Positions 16,607 to 24,769 are shown, numbered from the stretch's first letter. The stretch is 64,000 nucleotides of DNA from an uncultured Desulfovibrio sp. (GCA_937926875.1 CALBAX010000039.1:1-64000), one strand, 5' to 3'. The notes: generated by a model not told the origin, from the sequence alone. Made by a program: numbers and translations.

Positions 16607-17688
16607 CAGCGCCTCCGCACCAGGAAGGCGAAAAAGGGGCCGCCCAGCAGGGCCGTCACCACGCCCACGGGCAATTCCTGCCCGCCGGAAAGCACACAGC
16701 GGGCCAGCACGTCCGCCCAGACCAGCAAGATGCCGCCCCCCAGGAACGCGCCGTACAGCAAGGGCCCGTGCGCGCTGCCCAGCAGCATGCGCAAGACATG
16801 CGGCACCACCAGGCCCACGAAGCCGATGACCCCGGCCACGGCCACGCAACCGGCCGTCATGCAGCTGGCACCGGCCAGCAGCCAGAAGCGGGTGCGGCCC
16901 ACGGCAAGGCCCAGATGCGCGGCCTGTTCATCGCCCAGGGCCAGCATGTCCAGCTTGCGCCAGCCCGGCAGCACCACCAGCAGGCCCGGCAGCAAGGTGG
17001 CCAGCAGGAGCGGCACGCTGTCCCAGCCCCGGCCCTGCAGGCTGCCCATGATCCAGAAAACGATGCTGGTGACGGATTCTTCGTTGAGGGCCTTGACCAG
17101 GGCCACCACGGCGCCCAGGAAGGCCGCCACGGCGATGCCGGCCAGGATGACGGTCTCGCGCCGGAAACTCCCCTGCCCGCTGCCCAGCCAGAGCGCGCCG
17201 CCCAGGGCCAGCAGGGAACCCAGCAGGGCCGACAGGGAGACCGTGGCCGCCGCGGAAAGGCCCACGGCAAGGCCACCGGCCCAGATGCCCAGCGTACCGC
17301 CCAGTGCGATGGCCATGCTGGCGCCGCAGGCCGCTCCGGCGGAGATGCCCAGGGTGAAGGGGTCTGCCAGCGGATTGCGCAGCACGCCCTGCAGGGCCAC
17401 TCCGGCCACGGCCAGCGCACCACCGCACAGCAGGCCCAGCAGCACGCGGGCCAGACGGATCTGCCCCACCACGAGCTGTACGCTGCCGTCCGCCGGCGGG
17501 CACAGGCCCACCACGGCCCCCAGGGCCTGCCAGACATCGGCCACAGCCACGGGCACGGGCCCGGGCAGGCAGGCCAGCGGCAACGAGGCGCACCAGAGGA
17601 CGGCCAGCAGCACGCAGCAGCACCAGCGGCGCACGCTCCGGGCATCCTTTGCAGCAGGGCTGTTCTCCGGCATGATCCGTCCTGTCAT
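16606..17688 (-). CDS. btuC: Corrinoid ABC transporter, permease (FecCD family)
   Basis: Polytopic inner-membrane permease, about 360 residues with roughly nine or ten hydrophobic helices. FecCD-family motifs include IRLARVLLGLLCGGALAVAG, GVALQGVLRNPLADPFTLG, GISAGAACGASMA, WIMGSLQGRGWDSV, and GVIGFVGLVVPHVLRMLLG, the conserved cytoplasmic coupling region. It is the first gene after the riboswitch and terminator. Start at 17688 follows AAGGATGCC; an ATG at 17673 is also plausible. A single FecCD permease gene is normal because BtuC functions as a homodimer. Confidence 0.9.
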   Translation of the reverse strand: MTGRIMPENSPAAKDARSVRRWCCCVLLAVLWCASLPLACLPGPVPVAVADVWQALGAVVGLCPPADGSVQLVVGQIRLARVLLGLLCGGALAVAGVALQGVLRNPLADPFTLGISAGAACGASMAIALGGTLGIWAGGLAVGLSAAATVSLSALLGSLLALGGALWLGSGQGSFRRETVILAGIAVAAFLGAVVALVKALNEESVTSIVFWIMGSLQGRGWDSVPLLLATLLPGLLVVLPGWRKLDMLALGDEQAAHLGLAVGRTRFWLLAGASCMTAGCVAVAGVIGFVGLVVPHVLRMLLGSAHGPLLYGAFLGGGILLVWADVLARCVLSGGQELPVGVVTALLGGPFFAFLVRRR

Positions 17689-17721
17689 GGCATCCTTGGC
17701 CGGGCACTCTGGCCCGGAAAC

Positions 17722-17752
17722 AAAAAAAGCCTCTTCCACCACTGGAAGAGGC
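17722..17752 (-). terminator. Intrinsic terminator in the btuCDF leader
   Basis: On the minus strand GCCTCTTCCA, loop GTGG, TGGAAGAGGC (17729-17752), then seven T. It lies between the riboswitch aptamer and btuC, so it is the probable expression platform: B12 binding favours termination. Confidence 0.9.
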
Positions 17753-17812
17753 CCGTATTCCCTTGCTCCCCTCGGCAAGACCCGTGCCGATACCGGTCGC
17801 GGCCAACGGCCA

Positions 17813-17970
17813 CGGTCCACGGCAGGTATTCCGGCTCGGCCCCCGGCTTCCGGCCTTCCCGTTGCCAGTGGCACATGAAGGAAGCTGGTCTGCGGGCCTT
17901 ACGGCGGCGGGTCCGCTCCCGATTCTCACGGGATTCCCTTTTGACGCCGGCAGGTTCCGGCGACCATGGA
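17813..17970 (-). promoter_or_regulatory. Cobalamin (AdoCbl/B12) riboswitch aptamer
   Basis: Reading the minus strand, the conserved parts appear in the right order: GGTCGCCGG at the 5' side (about 17958-17966), GGGAATCCCGTGAGAATC and CGGACCCGCCGC (about 17899-17938), the core GCCACTG (17866-17872), and the B12 box GCCGGAATACCTGCC (17821-17835) close to GAAGCCGGGGGCCGA. A terminator follows 60 nt on, then btuC. This assigns the downstream ABC transporter to corrinoid uptake. The match is by motif recognition; a covariance-model search would confirm the exact boundaries. Confidence 0.92.
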
Positions 17971-17976
17971 CGCGCT

Positions 17977-18005
17977 ACTCTAGGCAGGGAACCGCGGCTT
18001 GTCAA
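17977..18005 (-). promoter_or_regulatory. sigma70 promoter of the btuCDF riboswitch transcript
   Basis: On the minus strand a consensus TTGACA (18000-18005), exactly 17 bp, and TAGAGT (17977-17982). Transcription would start near 17970, right at the 5' edge of the aptamer. Confidence 0.85.
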
Positions 18006-18263
18006 CGTGTGACGAAGAGGGGGATGACGGCAAACAGGTCGCGGGGAGGAAAGCCCCTTGTAGTGCTGATTCCTGCAGCTTCGCGACAGGCGCTTCCCGC
18101 AGGGCCGGGACGATATCCGGCAGTACAGCGCGGACGGTGGCGTTGCCTGGCGGATTTCGGCCGGTCCCCTCGCCGCAGCGGCCACTCAGGGCAAAAAAAG
18201 CCGCCCCTCCCCCTCAGGACGCGTCATCACGACAGCCGGAACGACGGGCGCCCGCCGACATAC
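18006..18263. other. Intergenic sequence with no recognised gene
   Basis: Open frames here have no recognisable protein and no ribosome-binding site. The stretch lies between the btu promoter and the terminator of the candidate small RNA. Confidence 0.5.
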
Positions 18264-18391
18264 AAAAAAGACAGCCCGAAGGCTGCCCTTGCCATGTCGC
18301 ATCATGGTATCGGGAGACACGGGAGCTCTCCCACTGTCCTCCCGTACCTGATGATGAAGACGGGATGAAGAGGCCGATCATGCTCTTCGCA
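18264..18391 (-). ncRNA. Candidate structured small RNA of about 127 nt
   Basis: A complete small transcription unit is visible on the minus strand. After a promoter (18397-18425) the predicted RNA starts near 18390. It forms hairpin 1 (GAAGAG / CTCTTC, 18371-18388), a long imperfect hairpin 2 whose arms include CATCAGGTACGGGAG and CTCCCGATACCATGATG (about 18301-18356), and a terminal hairpin GCAGCC-TTCG-GGCTGT followed by TTTTTT (18264-18288). No ORF with a ribosome-binding site is evident. It is not recognisable as 4.5S (no GGAAGGAAGCAGCC loop), 6S or tmRNA. Function unknown. Confidence 0.6.
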
Positions 18392-18396
18392 CCCTG

Positions 18397-18425
18397 TATT
18401 TAGAAAAAAATACAGCCATCCTCAA
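18397..18425 (-). promoter_or_regulatory. sigma70 promoter of the candidate small RNA
   Basis: Minus strand TTGAGG (18420-18425), 17 bp, TAAATA (18397-18402). The region is AT-rich relative to its surroundings. Confidence 0.65.
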
Positions 18426-18472
18426 TAGATATGATACACACAAACTCTCCCCCAGCACGTTGCCCATCCTTC

Positions 18473-18615
18473 GGAGACCGGCGGCAGGGGCTGCCTCCCC
18501 GTAGCCCGGAGATATTCCATCCTTCAAAAAAAGCGCGTTGGAAAGGGGATGGGGGAGCTTGAGGGGGGAAGGGGGAAACCTTGTGCGCGAGCCAAGGTTT
18601 CCCCCTTCCCCCCTC
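18473..18615 (-). repeat. Dispersed 3' hairpin element, copy 3
   Basis: A perfect 23-bp inverted repeat (18561-18583 / 18593-18615) with a 9-nt loop, beginning 24 nt after the pgeF stop and in pgeF orientation. On the minus strand it continues CAAGCTCCCCCATCCCCTTT, CAACGCGCTTTTTTTGAAGG, and ends GCCGCCGGTCTCCGAAGG. The stem contains GGGGGAAACCTTG, close to the stem of copy 1. Confidence 0.8.
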
Positions 18616-18639
18616 ATCACAAACAAGCCCTCCGGTCTG

Positions 18640-19386
18640 CTAGTCCAGGCGCCAGATGACGCTGGCCTGACGGCCGGAAGCTTTCACGCAGCGGTACGAG
18701 AAGAACTGGCGGTTGCAGCTGGCCGTGCACAGGTCGATGCCGTAGATATTGCGCGGCAGCAGCCCGGCCTGCTCCAGCTGCCAGCGGGTCAGGCCCCACA
18801 GGTCCATGGTGCGGCTTTGGGCATCGAACCAGGGACGGAACCCGTCGCCCCACTCGCTCTCGAAATTGATGAACTCCGCCCGGGCCGGCCCCAGGCTCGG
18901 GCCGCGCACAGCCAGAAGCTCGCGCGGTTCCACGCCGTAATGCTCGCAGAAGCGGCGCACCCCTGAACCGGGGAAGTCGCAACGGTTGCCGCGCCAGCCC
19001 GCATGGATGCCGGCCACGAAACGGCCGCTCTGGTGGGCCAGCAGGATGGGCTGGCAGTCGGCGGTCTTGATGGCCAGTCCCAGCCCGGCCTGACTGGTGG
19101 CCATGCCGTCGGCATCGCAGCAGGGCACAGCGTCGGGCTCCACGGCCTCGGGCTCGAAGATCATGGCATCGCCGTGCACCTGGTTGAGTTCGGCCATGCG
19201 CCGGAGGCCCAGGGCCGCCCGCAGTTCGCGGCGGTTACCGATAACGCTCTGCCGGTCATCGGCCGTGGCGAGGGAGATGTTGCCACCGGCGTAGGGGCCG
19301 TCTCCGGCCTCCTGCCAGCGGGTCTGGAAGGCGCAGCGCACATTGTCCACGCCGGGGAACACAAAGGGGATGAAACTTACAGGCAT
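18640..19386 (-). CDS. pgeF: PgeF/YfiH (LACC1) family protein
   Basis: Member of the former 'multicopper polyphenol oxidase' family, of 248 residues. Characterised members are purine-nucleoside phosphorylase/adenosine deaminase-type enzymes, and PgeF edits peptidoglycan precursors in E. coli. The metal and catalytic motifs are visible: ELNQVHGDA, AIKTADCQPILL and GIHAGWRGNRCDFPG. YGIDLCTASCNRQFFSYR gives the family's conserved C-terminal segment. It overlaps the end of the formyl-THF cyclo-ligase gene by 10 nt and is translated with it. Confidence 0.88.
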   Translation of the reverse strand: MPVSFIPFVFPGVDNVRCAFQTRWQEAGDGPYAGGNISLATADDRQSVIGNRRELRAALGLRRMAELNQVHGDAMIFEPEAVEPDAVPCCDADGMATSQAGLGLAIKTADCQPILLAHQSGRFVAGIHAGWRGNRCDFPGSGVRRFCEHYGVEPRELLAVRGPSLGPARAEFINFESEWGDGFRPWFDAQSRTMDLWGLTRWQLEQAGLLPRNIYGIDLCTASCNRQFFSYRCVKASGRQASVIWRLD

Positions 19387-19994
19387 ACGAGTCCTTCTTC
19401 AGTACACAGGCAGTCCACGGGCCAATCCCAGTCCTGGGAAGGCAGCGCGTCCACCACCTGGAAAGCATAGCACAGGCCCACCAGCAGGGGCCGCCGACCG
19501 CTGCCCCGGGCGCCGAAGGCCGCCAGGAAGCGGTCATAATAGCCGCCGCCGAAGCCCAAGCGGTTGCCCGCGCGGTCAAAGGCCACGCCGGGCAGGATGA
19601 GCACGTCGGGACAGAAATCGGGATGGGCCAGCACCGGGGGCGCCATGCCCAGCAGACCGGCATGGGGCTCCAGCATCTTGTAGGGCCCGGCGGCCATATC
19701 GCCCACCCGGGAACAGGGCACGAAGTCCATGAGCCCGCGCTCCAGGCGCACCCGGGGCAGATAGACCCGCACACGGCGCTGCCAGGCATCGGCCAGCAGA
19801 TAGCCGGTATGCACTTCTTCCGGCAGGGCCACGTACAGCGCCACGCGGGCGGCCTGCTGCCAGACGTCCCAGTCCAGCAGGGCCTGCTGGGCCGCACGGG
19901 CCCGCTGCCGTGCCAGGGCGGGATCCTGACCGCGCCGCAGCCCACGCATGCGGACGCGCAATTCCTTCTTCAGCTCATCGGGGGAAAGGGACAT
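19377..19994 (-). CDS. 5-formyltetrahydrofolate cyclo-ligase
   Basis: Converts 5-formyl-THF to 5,10-methenyl-THF with ATP. The 205-residue protein has SPDELKKELRVRMRGLRR at the start, VALYVALPEEVHTGYLLADA, VYLPRVR, and the ATP-binding signature DVLILPGVAFDRAGNRLGFGGGYYDRFLA, here spanning the invariant Gly-rich GFGGGYYDR. The ATG at 19994 is chosen because the family starts at this alpha helix; the Shine-Dalgarno (GGAAAG) is weak. It is divergent from the phosphoesterase gene, with a 71-nt shared upstream region. Confidence 0.93.
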   Translation of the reverse strand: MSLSPDELKKELRVRMRGLRRGQDPALARQRARAAQQALLDWDVWQQAARVALYVALPEEVHTGYLLADAWQRRVRVYLPRVRLERGLMDFVPCSRVGDMAAGPYKMLEPHAGLLGMAPPVLAHPDFCPDVLILPGVAFDRAGNRLGFGGGYYDRFLAAFGARGSGRRPLLVGLCYAFQVVDALPSQDWDWPVDCLCTEEGLVCL

Positions 19995-20065
19995 GGAGGT
20001 CTTTCCATCCTTGCTAAAATGTGCCATAGTTCGCGGAGTGACTTTATAACAAAGGAAACACTGCC

Positions 20066-20758
20066 ATGCCAAGCGTCAACGAACAGGATCATCTCTGGAT
20101 TGCCGTTGGGGACATTCACGACGAGCCCGGGCTGTTCGCCCGTATCCCCGAGCTGGCGCAGGCGGACGGCATCATCGTCACCGGCGACCTGACCATCACA
20201 GGCGGCGTCAAGCAGGCCGAGATGGTCATGGACGTTTTGCGGGCGCACAATCCCCGCATCTGGGCCCAGATCGGCAACATGGACCGGCCCGAAGTGGACG
20301 AATGGCTGAGCGGCCTGGGCTGCAACCTGCACACGCAGGTGCACGAGCTCACGCCCGATACGGCCATCTTCGGCATCGGGGCCTCCACGTTCACGCCTTT
20401 CGGCACGCCCAGCGAGTTTCCTGAATCCACCTTCGCCGGCTGGCTGGAAAACAGCTGGCAGAAGGCCCGCAAGTACCCCCACACCGTGCTGGTTTCGCAC
20501 AATCCGCCCAAGGACAGCGCCTGTGACGTCATCCCGGGCAATATTCACGTGGGCTCTACTGCCGTGCGCGAATTCCTTGAAGAAGCCCAACCCGATGTCT
20601 GCCTGTGCGGACATATCCACGAAGCGCGCGCCGTGGACAGGGTGGGCCGCACCATCGTGGTGAATCCGGGCGCTCTGGCCCAGGGCGGCTATGTGCTGCT
20701 GCGCTCCAGCGGCGGCAAGCTGTCCGTGGAGCTGCGCGTCCTTGAAAATTGTGATTAG
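20066..20758 (+). CDS. Calcineurin-like metallophosphoesterase
   Basis: Cytosolic phosphoesterase of 230 residues with the full metal-binding set: GDIH (residues 15-18), IIVTGDLT, QIGNMD, VSHNPPKDSACD and CGHIHEARAVD. GRTIVVNPGAL closes the fold. The GN[M]D and SHNPP variants are typical of the YfcE/Icc-like group that includes cyclic nucleotide and nucleotide-pyrophosphate phosphodiesterases; the substrate cannot be told. AAAGGAAACACTGCC gives a clear ribosome-binding site. It appears monocistronic, followed by a hairpin. Confidence 0.85.
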   Translation: MPSVNEQDHLWIAVGDIHDEPGLFARIPELAQADGIIVTGDLTITGGVKQAEMVMDVLRAHNPRIWAQIGNMDRPEVDEWLSGLGCNLHTQVHELTPDTAIFGIGASTFTPFGTPSEFPESTFAGWLENSWQKARKYPHTVLVSHNPPKDSACDVIPGNIHVGSTAVREFLEEAQPDVCLCGHIHEARAVDRVGRTIVVNPGALAQGGYVLLRSSGGKLSVELRVLENCD

Positions 20759-20869
20759 CGAAGCCCAGCGCTTCCGCGGGGGACAGACAGTCTGATCCCG
20801 CCCGTCATGGCGCGGCCCGGTGCCGCGCCCTCTGACGTTGCCCCTCCGGCGGCTGTTCCGGCCGCCTGG

Positions 20870-20898
20870 AAAACGCCGTCCCGTGACGGGCGTTTTCT
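20870..20898 (+). terminator. Probable terminator after the phosphoesterase gene
   Basis: AAAACGCCGTC / GACGGGCGTTTT hairpin with loop CCGT and one bulged G. The T run is part of the stem and is followed by CTCC, so the strength is uncertain. Two further hairpins, CATCCGGC-GCTT-GCCGGATG at 20964-20983 and CCGCC-TTT-GGCGG just before the ribosome-binding site, lie in the leader of the RNase E gene. Confidence 0.5.
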
Positions 20899-21054
20899 CC
20901 TGCCATCCCCCGTGCCCTGCCCTTTCCGGGCTTCCCCAGGCCCGTGCCCGCTCATGGACACGCCATCCGGCGCTTGCCGGATGCCCGGCCTGTTCCCTCA
21001 GTCGGGATGACGGCTGACAAATTTCGCCGCCTTTGGCGGTCCAAAAGGATATTT

Positions 21055-23508
21055 ATGACGCAGGAAAATACGCCGGCCGTGCCTGACACGGCCGCTTCCT
21101 CTGATGTCGCTGAAGCGACCCCCACCCCCAAACGTCGTACCACCCGCCGCAGTTCGCGCGCCAAGACCGCCCCTGCCACGGAAGAAACGGCCTCGCTGGC
21201 GGCCTCCCCGGCCACCGATACGGCGGTCGCACAGGCCGCTGCGGACAATGGCGATGCCCAGGCCGCCGACGCGGCAGCCACCGCGTCCCGCAAGCCTGCC
21301 CGCCGGAGCAGCCGCCGCAAGACCACGGCCCCCGCTGCTGAAGATCCGGCCCCCGAGGCTGTTCCCGCCGCGGCATCCGGTGAGGGAACGCCCGTCCAGA
21401 CCGCAGCCCCTGAAGCCGACGGAACGCCCGCCGATGCCGACAGCGAACAGCACGCCGCGCCCCGTCGCGGTACCCGCCGCTCGCCCGGTGCCCAGCGCCG
21501 TCAGCGTACCCCCCGCAAAAAATCTCCCGAAGCCGCGAACCAGCAGGGCGAAACCGCCCCTGCCGAAAGCGTCGACCAGGCCGCCGGGATGCCCGCGGCC
21601 CGTCCCGCTGACGAGCAGCCCGCTCCCGTGGCTGCCGAAGCCCCCGCTGCCGAGACGCCTGCCGCGGCGGCCGCCCCGGCCACCGAAGATGCGGCGACCG
21701 TCACAGATGGGGAAAGCAGCGAAACGACCGCTGCCGATACGGGCAGCCGGGAAGAGGGTGATGACCAGCCCCGCCGCAAGAGCAGGCGCGGCCGCCGCGG
21801 CGGACGCGGACGCAACCGCAAGAACCGTGAGGCCCAGGCGGAAAACGCCGACGCTGCCGAAAAGGACGCCGAAGACAACGCCGAAGCGGCCGCCCCTGCC
21901 GACCTGCCTGCCGATGCCAGCGACGAGGAGCTGTGGCAGGCTGCCACCGGTGATGTGGAAAGCCTGGAGAGCGCCCCTGCCCGTCCCCGCCGTCGTAGTG
22001 AGGACAGCGAAGCCCCCAAGAAGGGCAGCGTGCGTGCGGCTGCGGTCAAGGCCAAGGTGGCCGCGGGCAAGCGGCGCATGTTCATCAGCGTGCTGCCCGG
22101 CGAACAGGTGGAAGTGGCCATCGCCGAGGAGGGCCGTCTGCAGGAATACTACCTGGACATGTTCCACCAGCGCAAGCTCAAGGGCAACATCTACAAGGGC
22201 GTCATCCACAATATCGACACCAACCTGCAGGCTGCCTTCGTGAGTTACGGCGCGGGCAAGAACGGCTTCCTCCAGATCGACGAGATCCACCCCGAATACT
22301 GGCTGGCCCATCACGAGCCCAGCAAGGGCAAGAAATTCCCGCCCATCCAGAAAGTGCTCAAGCCCGGCCAGGAAGTGCTGGTGCAGGTGGTCAAGGAACC
22401 CACCGGCAACAAGGGCGCCTTCCTCACCACCTGGCTGTCGCTGGCGGGCCGTTTCCTGGTGCTGACCCCCGGACAGGAGCAGATCGGCGTTTCCCGCAAG
22501 GTGGACAACGATGAAGAACGCACCCGCCTGCGCGAGATGATGAACGGCATCGACCCCGGCCAGGGCCTGGGCGTCATCGTGCGCACCGTGAGCGCCGGCA
22601 CCACCAAGACCACGCTCAAGAACGACCTCCAGTACCTCAAGCGCGTCTGGAAGGACATCCGCAAGAAGGCCACCGAAGTTTCGGCCCCGGCCCTCATCTA
22701 TCAGGAGCCGGGCCTGCCCCAGCGTGCCGTGCGCGACTACCTGACCGACGATGTCTGCGAGATCTGGGTGGACAACGAGGAGGTGGCCGACAGCATCCGC
22801 GAGACCGTCTCCCTGCTCTTCCCCCGCAAGAAGGAGCTGGTGCGCCTGCATACCGACGTGCGCATGCCCCTGTGGGAGCGCTTCAGCCTGCGCCGCCAGC
22901 TGGACCAGATCTATTCCCGTGAGGTCACCCTGCCTTCGGGCGGCCGTCTGGTCTTCGACCAGACCGAAGCCCTCATGGCCGTGGACATCAACTCCGGCAA
23001 GATCTCCGGCAAGGTCAATTTCGAGTCCATGGCCCACCGCACCAACATGGAAGCCGCCGAAGCCATCGCCCGCCAGCTCAAGCTGCGTGACATCGGCGGA
23101 CAGGTGGTCATCGACTTCATCGAGATGCGCGACAAGAAACACGTGCTGGAAGTGGAAAAGACCCTGCGCACGGCCATGAAGAACGACCGCGCACGCCACG
23201 ACGTGGGCCGTATGAGCTCCTTCGGCCTGCTGGAACTGGTGCGCCAGCGCACGGGCTCCTCGGCCCTTTCCATCACCATGGAGCCCTGCCCCTTCTGCGG
23301 CGGCACGGGCCAGCGGCGCAACCTTGAATGGCAGGCCCTGCAGGCCCTGCGCGAGATGCGCCGTGCCCTGCGGACCCACGGCGGCGACAAGTACGTCTTC
23401 GAGACCACGCGGGAACTGGGCCTGTATCTGCTCAACCACAAGCGCGACAGCCTGCGCGACATGGAACAGGACTTTGGCAAATGTCTGGAAATCAGCATCC
23501 GTCCGTAA
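21055..23508 (+). CDS. rne: Ribonuclease E/G family endoribonuclease with long N-terminal disordered extension
   Basis: Single-strand endoribonuclease of RNA processing and decay, 817 residues. Residues 1 to about 338 are low-complexity Ala/Pro/Glu with Arg/Lys clusters (KRRTTRRSSR, RRKSRRGRRGGRGRNRKNR), a likely disordered RNA-binding region. The catalytic part begins KRRMFISVLPGEQVEVAI and contains an S1 domain (LKGNIYKGVIHNIDTNLQAA), the catalytic Asp pair in LMAVDINSGK and VVIDFIEMRD, and the Zn-link Cys motif EPCPFCGGTG. In E. coli RNase E the disordered tail is C-terminal; here it precedes the catalytic domain and the protein ends soon after the Zn-link. AAAAGGATATTT precedes the ATG. 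Confidence 0.92.
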   Translation: MTQENTPAVPDTAASSDVAEATPTPKRRTTRRSSRAKTAPATEETASLAASPATDTAVAQAAADNGDAQAADAAATASRKPARRSSRRKTTAPAAEDPAPEAVPAAASGEGTPVQTAAPEADGTPADADSEQHAAPRRGTRRSPGAQRRQRTPRKKSPEAANQQGETAPAESVDQAAGMPAARPADEQPAPVAAEAPAAETPAAAAAPATEDAATVTDGESSETTAADTGSREEGDDQPRRKSRRGRRGGRGRNRKNREAQAENADAAEKDAEDNAEAAAPADLPADASDEELWQAATGDVESLESAPARPRRRSEDSEAPKKGSVRAAAVKAKVAAGKRRMFISVLPGEQVEVAIAEEGRLQEYYLDMFHQRKLKGNIYKGVIHNIDTNLQAAFVSYGAGKNGFLQIDEIHPEYWLAHHEPSKGKKFPPIQKVLKPGQEVLVQVVKEPTGNKGAFLTTWLSLAGRFLVLTPGQEQIGVSRKVDNDEERTRLREMMNGIDPGQGLGVIVRTVSAGTTKTTLKNDLQYLKRVWKDIRKKATEVSAPALIYQEPGLPQRAVRDYLTDDVCEIWVDNEEVADSIRETVSLLFPRKKELVRLHTDVRMPLWERFSLRRQLDQIYSREVTLPSGGRLVFDQTEALMAVDINSGKISGKVNFESMAHRTNMEAAEAIARQLKLRDIGGQVVIDFIEMRDKKHVLEVEKTLRTAMKNDRARHDVGRMSSFGLLELVRQRTGSSALSITMEPCPFCGGTGQRRNLEWQALQALREMRRALRTHGGDKYVFETTRELGLYLLNHKRDSLRDMEQDFGKCLEISIRP

Positions 23509-24164
23509 CGGACGCCCCTGTCGAAACTTCCGCGGCCTGCCCTTCGGGGCAGGCCCCTGTTTTTGAACCCGTGAAAGGCGAACGCAGCCTGCTGCTGCAC
23601 ATCTGCTGCGGCCCCTGCTCCATCATGCCGGTCAAGCGCCTGCAGGATGAGGGCTTCACGGTCACGGCCTGGTACATGAACCCCAACATCCAGCCCCTGA
23701 TGGAATACCTGCGCCGCCGCGAGGCCGCCGAGGAATGCGCCGCCCGTCTGGGCATCGAGCTCATCTGCCAGGACGATACCTGGGATCTGGTGGCCTGGCT
23801 GCGCTCCGTGGCCGGACGCGACCTGCCCCCCCAGCGCTGTGCCTGGTGCTGCAGCAGCCGCATGCAGGCCGCCGTGGCCTATGCCCGCGCCAACGGTTAC
23901 GCCCATGTGAGCAGCAGCCTGCTCTACTCCCGCTACCAGCCGCACGACGTCATCCGGGCCGCCGGAGAACAGGCCGCAGCGGCGGAAGACGCCCCCCTGA
24001 GCCAGGGCCCCCGCTTCGTCTACCGCGATTTTCGCACCGACTGGCAGGCAGGCATCGACTTTTCCAGGGAATGGGGCGTGTACCGTCAGCCCTATTGCGG
24101 CTGTGTGTACAGCGAAGCCGAGCGTTATGACAAAAAATTGCAGCGCCTGATAAAAAAATCCTGA
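23481..24164 (+). CDS. queH: Epoxyqueuosine reductase QueH
   Basis: Last step of queuosine synthesis, reducing epoxyqueuosine at tRNA position 34. The 227-residue QueH form is non-homologous to QueG and cobalamin-independent. The signature LLLHICCGPCSIMPVKRL carries the CCxPC metal-cluster motif. RCAWCCSSRM and PYCGCVYSEAERY supply the other conserved Cys residues, and SSSLLYSRYQ is also typical. The preferred ATG at 23481 overlaps the end of rne by 28 nt, with AGGA upstream; the first 35 residues are not conserved in character, so translation could begin later, for example at the GTG near 23571. The downstream tRNA-Asn(GTT) is itself a queuosine substrate. Confidence 0.88.
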   Translation: MSGNQHPSVTDAPVETSAACPSGQAPVFEPVKGERSLLLHICCGPCSIMPVKRLQDEGFTVTAWYMNPNIQPLMEYLRRREAAEECAARLGIELICQDDTWDLVAWLRSVAGRDLPPQRCAWCCSSRMQAAVAYARANGYAHVSSSLLYSRYQPHDVIRAAGEQAAAAEDAPLSQGPRFVYRDFRTDWQAGIDFSREWGVYRQPYCGCVYSEAERYDKKLQRLIKKS

Positions 24165-24181
24165 AAAAATGATTTTTCCGC

Positions 24182-24210
24182 TTGACGGGCGGATCTGTTT
24201 TCCGTAGAAA
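24182..24210 (+). promoter_or_regulatory. sigma70 promoter of tRNA-Asn
   Basis: TTGACG (24182-24187), 17 bp, TAGAAA (24205-24210); transcription would start near 24217, 17 nt before the tRNA. Confidence 0.8.
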
Positions 24211-24233
24211 GACTTTCGTTGCTTTTGCAGCAC

Positions 24234-24309
24234 TCCCCGATAGCTCAATCGGCAGAGCGGGTGACTGTTAATCACTAGGTTGGCGGTTCAAGTCCGTCTC
24301 GGGGAGCCA
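24234..24309 (+). tRNA. tRNA-Asn (anticodon GTT)
   Basis: A 76-nt cloverleaf: acceptor arms TCCCCGA / TCGGGGA, D arm TAGCTCAATCGGCAGAGC, anticodon loop CTGTTAA with GTT, T arm GGCGGTTCAAGTCCGTC, discriminator G, and genome-encoded CCA. Confidence 0.98.
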
Positions 24310-24317
24310 GATGATCG

Positions 24318-24347
24318 AGCCCTTGCGTAAAATCGCAAGGGCTTTTT
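24318..24347 (+). terminator. Terminator of tRNA-Asn
   Basis: AGCCCTTGCG, loop TAAAAT, CGCAAGGGCT, then TTTT. The 10-bp stem is perfect. Confidence 0.92.
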
Positions 24348-24404
24348 CTGTTTATGGCGCTTCTCGTTGCAAAGGCTGACGCGGCCCGAAAGAAGGAGGC
24401 CTGT

Positions 24405-24510
24405 GAAGCCGGGCTTGAGAGGGATGGGACGCTTTTCATAACAAACTGTCCTCCGCCCCTGAAAAAGCGTTCTTCTGGCCCGCATGGACGGCCCCGTCGC
24501 AGGACAGGAG
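24405..24510 (+). repeat. Degenerate hairpin element, copy 4
   Basis: GAGAGGGATGGGACG and CTGTCCTCCGCCCCTG (24416-24464) look like decayed hairpin arms of the copy 5 type. They are followed by CTGAAAAAGCGTTCTTCTGG and GACGGCCCCGTCGC, matching the conserved downstream blocks of copies 5 and 6. It lies downstream of tRNA-Asn in the same orientation. Confidence 0.55.
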
Positions 24511-24769
24511 TACAACGCTCTCTCCGAATGGCTCCAGTGCAAAAAACACGCTGACATGGTTTTGCCAGAGCGCCCATCCTCTCTCCGTGCTCCCGTCCTG
24601 TACGGGACAGGGATCCCTGGCAGAACCTCCCACGTAGTTGACGCCGGCAGCCATGCTCCGGCCGGCATGCTGGCATGTATCGTTCTCTGCGATTTCAGAC
24701 GGAAAGCCATAAAAAACGGGCACGATTCCCGAAGATCATGCCCCAGATTCGATTAAAAAGCCTGCGTGC
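24511..24769. other. Intergenic stretch with no recognised gene
   Basis: Short frames on both strands have no recognisable product. The stretch lies 3' of the converging DUF4405 gene and the tRNA-Asn unit. CCGGCAGCCATGCTCCGG is a small palindromic patch near 24641. Confidence 0.4.

Noticed and set aside
18264..18391. SRP 4.5S RNA, 6S RNA or tmRNA identity for the candidate small RNA
   Set aside because: The conserved SRP apical loop, the 6S open-bubble arrangement and a tmRNA tag reading frame are all absent.
24436..24723. 95-codon minus-strand frame starting at a GTG downstream of tRNA-Asn
   Set aside because: No ribosome-binding site and no recognisable domain, and it overlaps the degenerate hairpin element. 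Treated as non-coding.
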